A stretch of DNA of 64,000 bases from Hafnia alvei. GTDB lineage: Bacteria; Pseudomonadota; Gammaproteobacteria; Enterobacterales; Enterobacteriaceae. The position numbers were made by a program, and so were the translations under genes. Under the pieces are notes generated by a model, which was not told where the DNA came from, ran no database searches, and saw only the letters and a list, made by a program, of their open reading frames with translations. How positions within the stretch are numbered: the stretch's first letter is position 1; every line of letters starts with the position of its first letter. The stretch spans positions 1,798,001-1,862,000 of the forward strand of contig NZ_OZ061315.1 in NCBI RefSeq assembly GCF_964063325.1, written 5' to 3'. Positions 26,671-34,661 of the stretch are shown piece after piece.

Positions 26671-27428
26671 TGACGCTAACGATGTTCTGGGCCACGGTGC
26701 AATTCATTACTCGTTTGCCGGTGCCAAGCCGCTGGGCGCAGGGGGTAGATTTTCAGCAATACGGGCGTGGCGTTCCAGCATTTCCCATCGTGGGGCTGAT
26801 GGTGGGAATGCTAGCCGCTGCGGTTTCGCTGGCTATCAGCCAATCAGGCGGAGGTATTTTTATTGGCGCGTTGGGTTACGTGTTTGCGTTGACGTTGCTG
26901 ACCGGCGGTTTTCATCTGGATGGATTAGCCGACACCTGCGATGGCATTTTCTCTGCCCGCCAACGCGAGCGAATGCTGGAAATTATGCGAGATAGCCGGC
27001 TTGGAACCTACGGAGGCCTCGCGCTGATTTTCTGCGTGGTAACGAAAACGCTGGCGGTGGTGTCGCTTTCCGATTCATCGCCATGGGTATTATTCGGCTT
27101 TTTAAGCTGCGCCTGCGTGGCGGGGCGAACCGCGATGGTATTGGTGATGTATGGGCAACGCTACGCCCGCCAAGGCGACGGCATGGGCAATATTTATATC
27201 GGTAAAATATCGCGTTTTGAGGCAGCGACGACGTTAGTCATCGGCTGTTTGCTGGTGGCAATACTGGGCGGTCGTCAGGCGCTGGCGGCGATGGCGATCA
27301 CTTTCGTGGCTATTTACGCGCTGGCGGGTTATTTCCGCCATCACCTCGGTGGGCAAACCGGAGACACGCTGGGCGCAGCAGAAGAGATGGGCGAAATGAT
27401 TTTCCTGTTAGCGCTGCTTTGGGTTTAG
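26670..27428 (+). CDS. cobS: Adenosylcobinamide-GDP ribazoletransferase (cobalamin synthase)
   Basis: A 252-residue polytopic enzyme joining AdoCbi-GDP and alpha-ribazole (phosphate). Recognisable: FWATVQFITRLPVP at the start, GGFHLDGLADTCDGIFS with the acidic metal-binding residues, and RDSRLGTYGGLAL. The ATG at 26670 overlaps the preceding mini-ORF; the in-frame TTG upstream is unlikely. CobU, which makes its GDP-activated substrate, is missing from this operon. Confidence 0.92.
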   Translation: MTLTMFWATVQFITRLPVPSRWAQGVDFQQYGRGVPAFPIVGLMVGMLAAAVSLAISQSGGGIFIGALGYVFALTLLTGGFHLDGLADTCDGIFSARQRERMLEIMRDSRLGTYGGLALIFCVVTKTLAVVSLSDSSPWVLFGFLSCACVAGRTAMVLVMYGQRYARQGDGMGNIYIGKISRFEAATTLVIGCLLVAILGGRQALAAMAITFVAIYALAGYFRHHLGGQTGDTLGAAEEMGEMIFLLALLWV

Positions 27429-27487
27429 CACCACCACAACACCGGATAATAACCTGCGCCTTATGCGCCACCATAACGAGAAAAAGC

Positions 27488-28552
27488 ATGAACACATTGG
27501 ACTCTATTATTCAAATGATCCGTCCCTTAGATCAGGGAAAAATGGCGCAGGCTGCGGGATATGTGGATGCGTTAGCCAAACCACCGGGAAGTCTGGGGCG
27601 CTTGGAGCTGCTGTCGATCCAGCTGTCAGGCATGTCGGGGATTGCGGATTTAGCCAATCTCAACAAAGAGATTATCGTGATGTGCGCCGATCACGGCGTG
27701 TTTGAGGAAGGGGTTGCCGTAACGCCTAAAAATGTCACGGCGATCCAGGCTCGAAACATGCAAAAGGGGCTTACCGGGGTGTGTGCGCTGGCCAAAAGTA
27801 GCAATACGCACGTGCTGCCGATCGATATTGGTATTGATGCCGATCCTATCGCCGATCTGCGTTCGCTGAAGCTGGCGCGCGGCTGTGGAAATATCGCTCG
27901 CGGGCCAGCAATGAGCTATCAGCAGGCAGAACAGTTGTTGATAGCCAGCGCAAATCTGGTGCAGGAGCGCGTGGCGCAGGGGATCTCGATCTTTGGCGTC
28001 GGCGAATTGGGCATTGCCAATACCACGCCGGCGTCGGCCATGATCAGCGTGCTGACCGACACCGACCCTCATGACGTCGTCGGTATCGGCGCGAACCTTC
28101 CACTGGCGCGAGTGGCACATAAAGAAAGCGTTGTGCGGCGGGCCATCGACGTTAATCAACCGCGTGCCGATGATGCCGTAGACGTGCTGGCTAAAATCGG
28201 TGGCTTTGATTTAGTCGGGATGACCGGGGTGATCCTTGGCGCCGCCGCCGCCGGAGTACCGGTGGTGCTGGATGGTTTTCTCTCTTATGCGTCGGCGCTT
28301 GCCGCGTACCGTCTGGCGCCACAGGTGCGAGATTACTGCATTCCCTCTCATTTTTCGGCTGAAAAAGGGGCAGGGGTGGCGCTGAAGCATCTCGACCTTG
28401 TTCCGTATTTATATCTGGATCTGCGTTTGGGGGAAGGCAGCGGCGCCGCAGTGGCTATGTCAGTGATTAGCGCCGCCTGCGCCATGTATTGCGATATGGG
28501 CCAGCAAACGAGCAGTGGTTTTACTTTGCCGCCGTCGCCGTTACGTAACTGA
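27488..28552 (+). CDS. cobT: Nicotinate-nucleotide:dimethylbenzimidazole phosphoribosyltransferase
   Basis: A 354-residue enzyme that activates the lower ligand base for B12. Motifs include AKPPGSLGRLE, MCADHGVFEEGVAVTP, GVGELGIANTTPASA, GMTGVILGAAAAGVPVVLDGF and the C-terminal LRLGEGSGAAVA holding the catalytic Glu. The ATG at 27488 gives the family N-terminus; the frame is open upstream. It closes the cbi-cob run; a LysR gene follows 32 bases later. Confidence 0.94.
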   Translation: MNTLDSIIQMIRPLDQGKMAQAAGYVDALAKPPGSLGRLELLSIQLSGMSGIADLANLNKEIIVMCADHGVFEEGVAVTPKNVTAIQARNMQKGLTGVCALAKSSNTHVLPIDIGIDADPIADLRSLKLARGCGNIARGPAMSYQQAEQLLIASANLVQERVAQGISIFGVGELGIANTTPASAMISVLTDTDPHDVVGIGANLPLARVAHKESVVRRAIDVNQPRADDAVDVLAKIGGFDLVGMTGVILGAAAAGVPVVLDGFLSYASALAAYRLAPQVRDYCIPSHFSAEKGAGVALKHLDLVPYLYLDLRLGEGSGAAVAMSVISAACAMYCDMGQQTSSGFTLPPSPLRN

Positions 28553-28584
28553 TTTTTAAATTATGAATTAATGGGTGTATCAAA

Positions 28585-29508
28585 ATGCGCTGTAAAATTC
28601 CTAAGACCGATCTATTAGTGACGTTTGAAGCCGTGGCTCAGTATGAAAGCTACACGCGTGCCGCAGAGAAATTAGCGTTAACACAGAGTGCGGTATTCCG
28701 TCAGATAACCGCATTAGAAGAATTTCTTAACGTGTCTTTATTCCATCATGTGCGTAAGCGCATTTTTCTTAACGACGCAGGCCGTTATTATCTCGACCTC
28801 GTCAGAGATACGTTAGAGCAGATGGAGCGTGATACGCAAAGTATTATGTCCTATCAGTCTACCCAGCAGATTTTAGAATTAGCGGTGACGCCGACGTTTA
28901 GCACGCACTGGCTTATTCCTAACCTCAGTGACTTTCATGAAAATAATCCAGAGATAGTGCTTAACTTAATTGCGTTAACCACACCGGCTGATTTTTTAAA
29001 TCTACGCTATGACGCCGTGATTATGCGAGAAGACTTCTGTAGCCCCTGGGCCGAAAATGAACATTTATTTGAAGAGGAATTAGTTCCGGTCTGTAGCCGA
29101 ATGCTGTGGCGTGATGATAAAGAAGTGATGCGCGCAGACCAGTTGCTGGATGAGTATAGGTTATTACATCAGACTACACGGCTAGATTCGTGGCACGACT
29201 GGTTTGCGTTATCTGGCGTGAGTAGCCCGCAGGTGCGTATGGGGCCTCGCTTCGATCTGCTCTCTATGCTGATTTCTGCGGTGCGTTCTAATTTAGGCGT
29301 GGCGCTGCTGCCGCGCTTTGCGATTCATAAAGATCTTGAAAATGGCGATATGGTGATCCCGTGTGATTTACCGATGAGTACAGGTAATCACTTTATTTTA
29401 ACCTATAAAGAAGGCAAACGAGGATTACGTAGTTTGCAGAAGTTTAGCCACTGGGTTCATGAAAAATCAAAGGATGAAGAGTTAAAGAAAACACGTATTC
29501 ACGGTTAA
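28585..29508 (+). CDS. LysR-type transcriptional regulator
   Basis: A 307-residue protein with an N-terminal winged HTH (LLVTFEAVAQYESYTRAAEKLALTQSAVFRQI in pattern, residues about 9-40). A periplasmic-binding-protein-like effector domain follows (about 90-300). It is placed between cobT and the class I fumarase on the same strand. It is a candidate regulator of the fumarase/mesaconase or of the glutamate pathway; its effector is unknown. Codon use looks less GC-rich than the cbi genes, so it may not belong to the same operon. Confidence 0.85.
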   Translation: MRCKIPKTDLLVTFEAVAQYESYTRAAEKLALTQSAVFRQITALEEFLNVSLFHHVRKRIFLNDAGRYYLDLVRDTLEQMERDTQSIMSYQSTQQILELAVTPTFSTHWLIPNLSDFHENNPEIVLNLIALTTPADFLNLRYDAVIMREDFCSPWAENEHLFEEELVPVCSRMLWRDDKEVMRADQLLDEYRLLHQTTRLDSWHDWFALSGVSSPQVRMGPRFDLLSMLISAVRSNLGVALLPRFAIHKDLENGDMVIPCDLPMSTGNHFILTYKEGKRGLRSLQKFSHWVHEKSKDEELKKTRIHG

Positions 29509-29663
29509 GCATTATATGTTGAAAATTGAACATTTGATTTTTAATTTAATAAAATAATAATTGGAACTGCTTTTATATTTTCAATTTTCAACCAATCTTT
29601 TTTGTTGCGCCCATGGCTAGCAAGAACGCTTTGCCACTTTTTTCAATTTATTGAGTAAAAATA

Positions 29664-31310
29664 ATGCATAAAAATGATTTTTTTTACCAAGAGATATTTC
29701 CTCTTTCTGAAGACGAAACGGAATATTACCTACTTACCGATAAATACGTTTCTACCTTCACGATTAATGGCAAGGAAGTGCTTAAAATAGAACCCGAGGC
29801 GTTAACGCTGGTTTCTCAACAGGCGTTTCATGATGCATCATTTTTCCTACGCCCCGCGCATCAGCAGCAGGTAGCGGCTATTTTGCAAGATCCACAGGCC
29901 AGTGAAAACGATAAATATGTCGCTTTACAACTCCTGCGTAATTCTGAAATCTCGGCCAAAGGCATTTTGCCCAACTGCCAAGATACGGGAACATCAACGA
30001 TTGTCGCAAAGAAAGGCCAGTATGTTTGGACCGATACTGACGACGTTGAAGCGCTGTCGCGCGGCATTTTTAACACCTTCCGCCAAGATAATTTGCGCTA
30101 TTCACAGAATGCGGCGTTGGATATGTACAACGAAGTGAATACCGCGACCAACCTGCCTGGGCAAATTGATATTTTTGCCACCACGGGCGCACAGTATTCA
30201 TTCTTGTTCGTGAATAAAGGCGGCGGCTCAGCCAACAAAGCCGCGCTGTATCAGGAAACTAAAGCCATTCTTGAGCCGGAAAAACTAAAAGCATTTCTGA
30301 TCGAAAAAATGAAAAGTTTGGGCACGGCAGCCTGCCCGCCGTATCACATAGCCTTTGTGATTGGAGGCTTATCGGCGGAACAAACGCTAAAAACAGCCAA
30401 GTTGGCCTCAACCAAATATTTCGATGCGCTGCCGGTGAGTGGCAATGAATATGGTCAGGCATTCCGCGATACGCACTTAGAACAGAGCTTGCTTGAGGCA
30501 TCACGCGAGTTTGGCTTGGGGGCGCAGTTTGGCGGCAAATATTTTGCGCATGATGTGCGTGTGATTCGTTTGCCACGTCATGGTGGATCTTGCCCGATTG
30601 GCATGGCTATATCGTGCTCGTCCGATCGTAATATCAAAGCAAAAATCAATAAACAGGGGATCTGGCTGGAAAAATTAGAGCGCCATCCCGAACGCCTGAT
30701 CCCGCAGGCGATGCGCCAGCAGCAAGAAGGGCAGGTGGTCAATATTGACCTCAGCCGCCCGATGGCGGAGATCCAGCAAGAGCTTTCACGCTATCCGGTT
30801 TCTACGCGAGTGTCGCTCAACGGGCCGTTGATTGTGGCGCGTGACATCGTGCATGCCAAGCTCAAAGAGCGCTTAGAACGGGGTGAACCGTTGCCGCAAT
30901 ACATGAAAGATCACCCCGTGTACTATGCGGGGCCGGCAAAAAAACCGGACGAGCATGTGTCAGGTTCCATGGGGCCAACCACCGGTGGGCGAATGGATAG
31001 CTACGTTGAACTTTTCCAATCTCACGGCGGAAGTTTAGTGATGCTCGCCAAAGGCAACCGTAGCCAGCAGGTAACCGACGCCTGCGCCCAGCATGGGGGC
31101 TTTTATCTGGGCAGTATTGGCGGCTCGGCGGCAATTCTGGCGCAGGAATATATTGAAAGCTTGGAGTGCCTTGAGTATCCCGAACTGGGCATGGAAGCGG
31201 TGTGGAAAATGAACGTCAAAAACTTCCCTGCGTTTATTTTGGTCGATGACAAAGGCCACTCATTCTTCGACCAGATTCAAATGAAGGCATGTGCAGGCTG
31301 TCAGAAATAG
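29664..31310 (+). CDS. Class I (4Fe-4S) fumarate hydratase, possible mesaconase
   Basis: 548 residues, the same length as E. coli FumA, with cluster cysteines at 105 (LPNCQDTGT), 224 (TAACPPYH) and 318 (AISCSS), the FumA positions. It hydrates fumarate to malate reversibly and is oxygen-sensitive. Known relatives such as E. coli O157:H7 FumD sit by glutamate mutase genes and hydrate mesaconate to citramalate. Here the methylaspartate operon that makes mesaconate lies about 14 kb away, making mesaconase activity plausible. It shares strand and neighbourhood with a LysR regulator. Confidence 0.9.
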   Translation: MHKNDFFYQEIFPLSEDETEYYLLTDKYVSTFTINGKEVLKIEPEALTLVSQQAFHDASFFLRPAHQQQVAAILQDPQASENDKYVALQLLRNSEISAKGILPNCQDTGTSTIVAKKGQYVWTDTDDVEALSRGIFNTFRQDNLRYSQNAALDMYNEVNTATNLPGQIDIFATTGAQYSFLFVNKGGGSANKAALYQETKAILEPEKLKAFLIEKMKSLGTAACPPYHIAFVIGGLSAEQTLKTAKLASTKYFDALPVSGNEYGQAFRDTHLEQSLLEASREFGLGAQFGGKYFAHDVRVIRLPRHGGSCPIGMAISCSSDRNIKAKINKQGIWLEKLERHPERLIPQAMRQQQEGQVVNIDLSRPMAEIQQELSRYPVSTRVSLNGPLIVARDIVHAKLKERLERGEPLPQYMKDHPVYYAGPAKKPDEHVSGSMGPTTGGRMDSYVELFQSHGGSLVMLAKGNRSQQVTDACAQHGGFYLGSIGGSAAILAQEYIESLECLEYPELGMEAVWKMNVKNFPAFILVDDKGHSFFDQIQMKACAGCQK

Positions 31311-31327
31311 CCAATAGGAGCATCGTC

Positions 31328-31918
31328 ATGAGTGAGGAACGCTATCAACAACGTCAGCAACAGCTCAAAGAGCGCGTTGAACAGCGGGTTGCGGCAGCCA
31401 CGAAACGCGGTGGGATCGTGATTGTTTTTACCGGTAATGGCAAAGGCAAAACCTCGGCGGCGTTCGGTACAGCGGCACGGGCAATCGGTCACGGCATGAA
31501 GGTGGGCGTGGTGCAATTTATCAAAGGGGAGTGGGAGAGCGGCGAGCGAAATCTACTCGAACGCGCCGGGGCTGAGTTTCATATTATGGCTACCGGTTTT
31601 ACCTGGAATACCCAAGATAAGCTGTCGGATACCCGGGCTGCGGTGACGGCGTGGGAACAAGGCAAGCGCATGCTGGCCGATCCCACCTATGGGCTGGTTA
31701 TCTTAGACGAACTGACCTACATGCTGACCTATGGCTATTTGCCGCTCAATGAGGTGTTAACCGCGCTAGAAAATCGACCTGCTCAACAAAATGTGGTGAT
31801 CACAGGAAGAGCCTGCCACCGTGAAATCATTGCGTTGGCAGATACGGTCAGTGAATTGCGGCCGGTGAAACACGCCTTTGACAGCGGTATTCAGGCACAG
31901 GCAGGTATTGATTGGTAA
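31328..31918 (+). CDS. cobO: Cob(I)alamin/cobyrinate a,c-diamide adenosyltransferase
   Basis: A 196-residue BtuR/CobO-type (E. coli CobA-type) ATP:corrinoid adenosyltransferase. It has the P-loop FTGNGKGKTSAAFGTAARA, the segment VQFIKGEWESGERNLLE, the acidic VILDELTYMLTYGYL and VITGRACHREIIALAD. It puts the adenosyl group on cobalt, making the coenzyme that glutamate mutase needs. It starts 17 bases after the fumarase stop, so the two are probably cotranscribed. This physically couples coenzyme formation with the putative mesaconase. Confidence 0.93.
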   Translation: MSEERYQQRQQQLKERVEQRVAAATKRGGIVIVFTGNGKGKTSAAFGTAARAIGHGMKVGVVQFIKGEWESGERNLLERAGAEFHIMATGFTWNTQDKLSDTRAAVTAWEQGKRMLADPTYGLVILDELTYMLTYGYLPLNEVLTALENRPAQQNVVITGRACHREIIALADTVSELRPVKHAFDSGIQAQAGIDW

Positions 31919-31938
31919 TGCACGTGGAAAACGTCAGT

Positions 31939-31968
31939 AAAAGGCCACGCCGCTGGGCGTAGCCTTTT
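31939..31968 (+). terminator. Terminator after cobO
   Basis: AAAAGGC and ACGCC pair with GGCGT and GCCTTTT to form a GC-rich hairpin with A/T arms, 20 bases after the cobO stop. The T-run is short. Confidence 0.65.
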
Positions 31969-32339
31969 GCTGGCTATTAGAATCTTTTTCCATTGAAATG
32001 GATTTCGCCGTGCAGGCAAAGTAGCGCGTCGCCCCCGCCAAAAAGAAATGTTCAAATTTTCCCCGCTTTGGCTACACAGTGACTATAGTCAATGTATGGC
32101 ACGGCAATAAAGCAAGAGATTGGTTTGCTATCCCGCCTTGAAGCTGCTTGACCTAGACTTTTCTTATAGTTTTTTTTATTCCTAAGAACTTTCTAAATAG
32201 TATTAAATTTTGTTTTTTCTGGATGAAAAAAATAAATCCCTAACGCTTAGCATTGTTAATGTTGAGCAATTTATGCATGCAATTTATAAGGCTATTAACT
32301 TTTTAATTGTAAATCAATTAGATGCATTTTATTGGCAAG

Positions 32340-32471
32340 AATCAAAGATAGATTATGACGATCAATTGAGCGATTTTGATTGGTTGTGATTGATGCTGAC
32401 GATCAATAGATCAGATTTGATCGAAATTGATTATCGAAATACCCATTGATAGAATGGGTGAATATTCTATC
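32340..32471. promoter_or_regulatory. Operator-like repeat array upstream of the LuxR-type gene
   Basis: Within 100 bp the elements GACGATCAAT (twice, 41 bp apart), TTGATTG, TTTGATC and ATTGATTATCG recur, some as inverted pairs such as ATTGAT-N7-ATCAAT. They are followed by two mutually exclusive dyads, ACCCATT/AATGGGT (32441-32458) and GATAGAAT/ATTCTATC (32448-32471). This is the likely control region of the next gene. The rest of the 31969-32527 gap is AT-rich with nothing else evident. Confidence 0.45.
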
Positions 32472-32527
32472 TTGTTAATGCGGTGTTGAGTGAATGCTTC
32501 GCTGAAGCACCCTGCTAGGGGGACATC

Positions 32528-33172
32528 ATGGATGACATATTCTTATTCAGTCGCTCGCACATCATGCAGTCGGCTATCGCGAACATCACAGGATGTCGTT
32601 CAGCTTCTTCTCGAAACAGCCCTAACTTCAAGTTTCAAAATCCCATCCAAACTGCCGTAGCGGTGCTGATCATTCGGCCTAAACTACTGCTGGTTGATAC
32701 GGTATTAACCTGCGACAGTGATATTCAGTATCTACTGCAGCGCTTGGCGGATGAGAGCTATCGCAGCCGTATCGTTCTGATCGTTGACAATAAAGACGCT
32801 CAGCTAGCGCGCCGCTACCCGCAAGATTTTCCTGAACTCAACATATCGTGCATCGGCAACCTACAAGCGCTATCTGACATCATTCAGAGCAGCTCACACG
32901 GGTATTTGGTGAATACGCTGTCTTCGCAAATTTATCTTGGCTTACAAAAGCATATCTCCAATAAATTTGCGGCGTTATTGATGGACTGGGATGCGGTATG
33001 TTCGCAGGCGAAACATAAGGGCAACGACTACAAAAACATTTTAAACAGACGCTCTTATCTCAAGAAGAAGCTGGGGCTCAAGAACAAAACAGAGATTGAT
33101 CTTCTGATTGGCATGCTAAAAGAGCCCAATCGTCCCAATGAAACCGCTTCTCCTCTGCGTCAAAGCATTTAG
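32528..33172 (+). CDS. Orphan LuxR/RcsB-auxiliary-like transcriptional regulator
   Basis: A 214-residue protein. The C-terminal segment KNILNRRSYLKKKLGLKNKTEIDLLI (about residues 172-197) has the spacing of a LuxR-type recognition helix and following helix. The N-terminal part resembles a degenerate receiver fold (IRPKLLLVDTVL, then SRIVLIVDN) without a clear phosphorylatable aspartate set. This architecture is shared by RcsA/BglJ-type partners of RcsB. AGGGGG lies 6 bases before the ATG. It stands alone between the B12 region and the T6SS, and could control either neighbour. Assignment is by pattern only. Confidence 0.55.
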   Translation: MDDIFLFSRSHIMQSAIANITGCRSASSRNSPNFKFQNPIQTAVAVLIIRPKLLLVDTVLTCDSDIQYLLQRLADESYRSRIVLIVDNKDAQLARRYPQDFPELNISCIGNLQALSDIIQSSSHGYLVNTLSSQIYLGLQKHISNKFAALLMDWDAVCSQAKHKGNDYKNILNRRSYLKKKLGLKNKTEIDLLIGMLKEPNRPNETASPLRQSI

Positions 33173-33219
33173 ACACTAAGCCACTGCGCATTATGTCAAT
33201 CGCAGCAACCTGAGATATC

Positions 33220-33248
33220 AGCCTCGCCGACCGCGGGGCTATTTTTTT
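33220..33248 (+). terminator. Terminator after the LuxR-type gene
   Basis: AGCCTCGC pairs with GCGGGGCT (one mismatch) and is followed by ATTTTTTTG. Confidence 0.65.
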
Positions 33249-33818
33249 GCCTCAAATTTTAATCTGCCTATTTTTTGATCTCTATTTTATCCCGCGCTTT
33301 GATGCATTTTATTTACTTCTAAGCTAAATATGCCAAACCCAGTGAAAAGGTCGCTATATGGGTCTGCATACGGCGAAAGGTTATATAAATGACTTATCGA
33401 TAATTCATAAGGTTGATATATACATCAGACATAAACGGAGAATACTCCTCTCAAGTAGAGTATTTCGGATTATCTGTACGAACAGTATGAAAACTCCTAT
33501 TTTTAAACGTAGGCTAAATGGTTGGTAATTATTTATCACAGTTCTGTAAATAGTGGCGGATCTGCCGATTTATATGGACATATTGGTTATCTTCATCGAA
33601 TTTAAACAAAATCATTAATGCCGTTGACACTATTGATTTTTACCATCCTATTCTGTTTTTATATTTTCATAGCAAAGTTCCTAGTGTGGCCTGATAACCA
33701 TTTCTTCGTTCTCGCTATAGAGGAAATATCTTATTTTTACATTCTAACAAATGACTAGGATTAAGCCTGAGGCGATATGCCTTAAACCCTTGCAGCGCAA
33801 GGGGTATTGCTTTTTCTC

Positions 33819-33834
33819 GTAAGAAATATCTTAC
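33819..33834. promoter_or_regulatory. RcsAB-box-like dyad upstream of the T6SS
   Basis: GTAAGAAATATCTTAC is a dyad (GTAAGA/TCTTAC). Its core TAAGAAATATCTTA resembles the RcsAB box TAAGAATATTCCTA. A partial copy GAAATATCTTA is at 33723-33733, exactly 100 bp upstream. The tssB start is about 295 bp downstream. Confidence 0.4.
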
Positions 33835-34129
33835 ATTTCAACTAGATGATCTATGTCACAAAACGATCTTTTCGTTACATCCTGTAACAGTTAACCATTT
33901 CTTAATAGACGCCAAAACTTCTTAAACTCAGCCACGAGTATTTTGCTTACTCATCTTTCCTTATTAATTAAATATGTACTAGAAATACTAAATATCGCCA
34001 ATCGATGAACGTTTTGACTACGCCGTTTATTCGCAATTAATCCACCTGTCAACGGTGCTTTAATTTAAGGCAGGGAATGTTTGTCACGACTGGCAGTTAT
34101 CCTTAATTTTCAGTTGTAAGGGACAGTAA

Positions 34130-34630
34130 ATGGCTTCATCAAGTTTCCAAAATGAAGTACCCAAGGCTCGCGTCAATATCAAATTGGATTTGCATACCGG
34201 TGGAGCTCAGAAGAAAGTTGAACTGCCGCTGAAATTACTGGTAATGGGCGACTACAGCAACGGTAAAGAACAACGTCCACTTTCAGAACGTAGCAAAATC
34301 GATATTAATAAAAATAACTTCAATAGCGTACTGGGTGAATTCCAGCCAAGTATTAAAATGGCGGTTCCAGATACCTTGGCCGGTGACGGCACAGATACCG
34401 CGGTATCTCTAACTTTCAACGATATGAAAGATTTCGAACCTGAACAGGTAGCTCGCCAGATCCCTCAGCTACGTGCTCTGCTCGCCATGCGCAACCTGCT
34501 ACGCGATCTCAAATCAAACCTGCTCGACAACGCAACGTTCCGCCGTGAACTCGAAAATATTCTCAAAGACGACGCTTTGAGCGATGAACTGCGCGCGGAA
34601 TTGGCGGCATTAGCGCCGCAAGACTGTTAA
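34130..34630 (+). CDS. tssB: T6SS contractile sheath small subunit
   Basis: A 166-residue TssB/VipA: SFQNEVPKARVNIKLDL at the N-terminus, LPLKLLVMGDYSNGKE, and the helical C-terminus that docks on TssC. It assembles with TssC into the cytoplasmic sheath whose contraction drives the Hcp tube. AAGGGA precedes the ATG. First gene of the cluster. Confidence 0.94.
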   Translation: MASSSFQNEVPKARVNIKLDLHTGGAQKKVELPLKLLVMGDYSNGKEQRPLSERSKIDINKNNFNSVLGEFQPSIKMAVPDTLAGDGTDTAVSLTFNDMKDFEPEQVARQIPQLRALLAMRNLLRDLKSNLLDNATFRRELENILKDDALSDELRAELAALAPQDC

Positions 34631-34661
34631 TCACCGGGTTGGATAAGAGAAGGAAATGCTG

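Larger units (their letters stand above)
33173..34129. promoter_or_regulatory. 957-bp intergenic region upstream of the T6SS cluster
   Basis: No credible gene lies here. It contains a terminator (33220-33248), a dyad AATACTC/GAGTATT (about 33445-33466), a perfect stem CCCTTGC-AGC-GCAAGGG (33787-33803) and an RcsAB-box-like dyad at 33819-33834 with a half-copy exactly 100 bp upstream. It is AT-rich throughout and likely holds the T6SS promoter. Confidence 0.5.

Noticed and set aside
32340..32440. FNR sites in the TTGAT/ATCAA-rich region upstream of the LuxR-type gene
   Set aside because: Half-sites are spaced 7 bp or arranged in tandem, never as TTGAT-N4-ATCAA.
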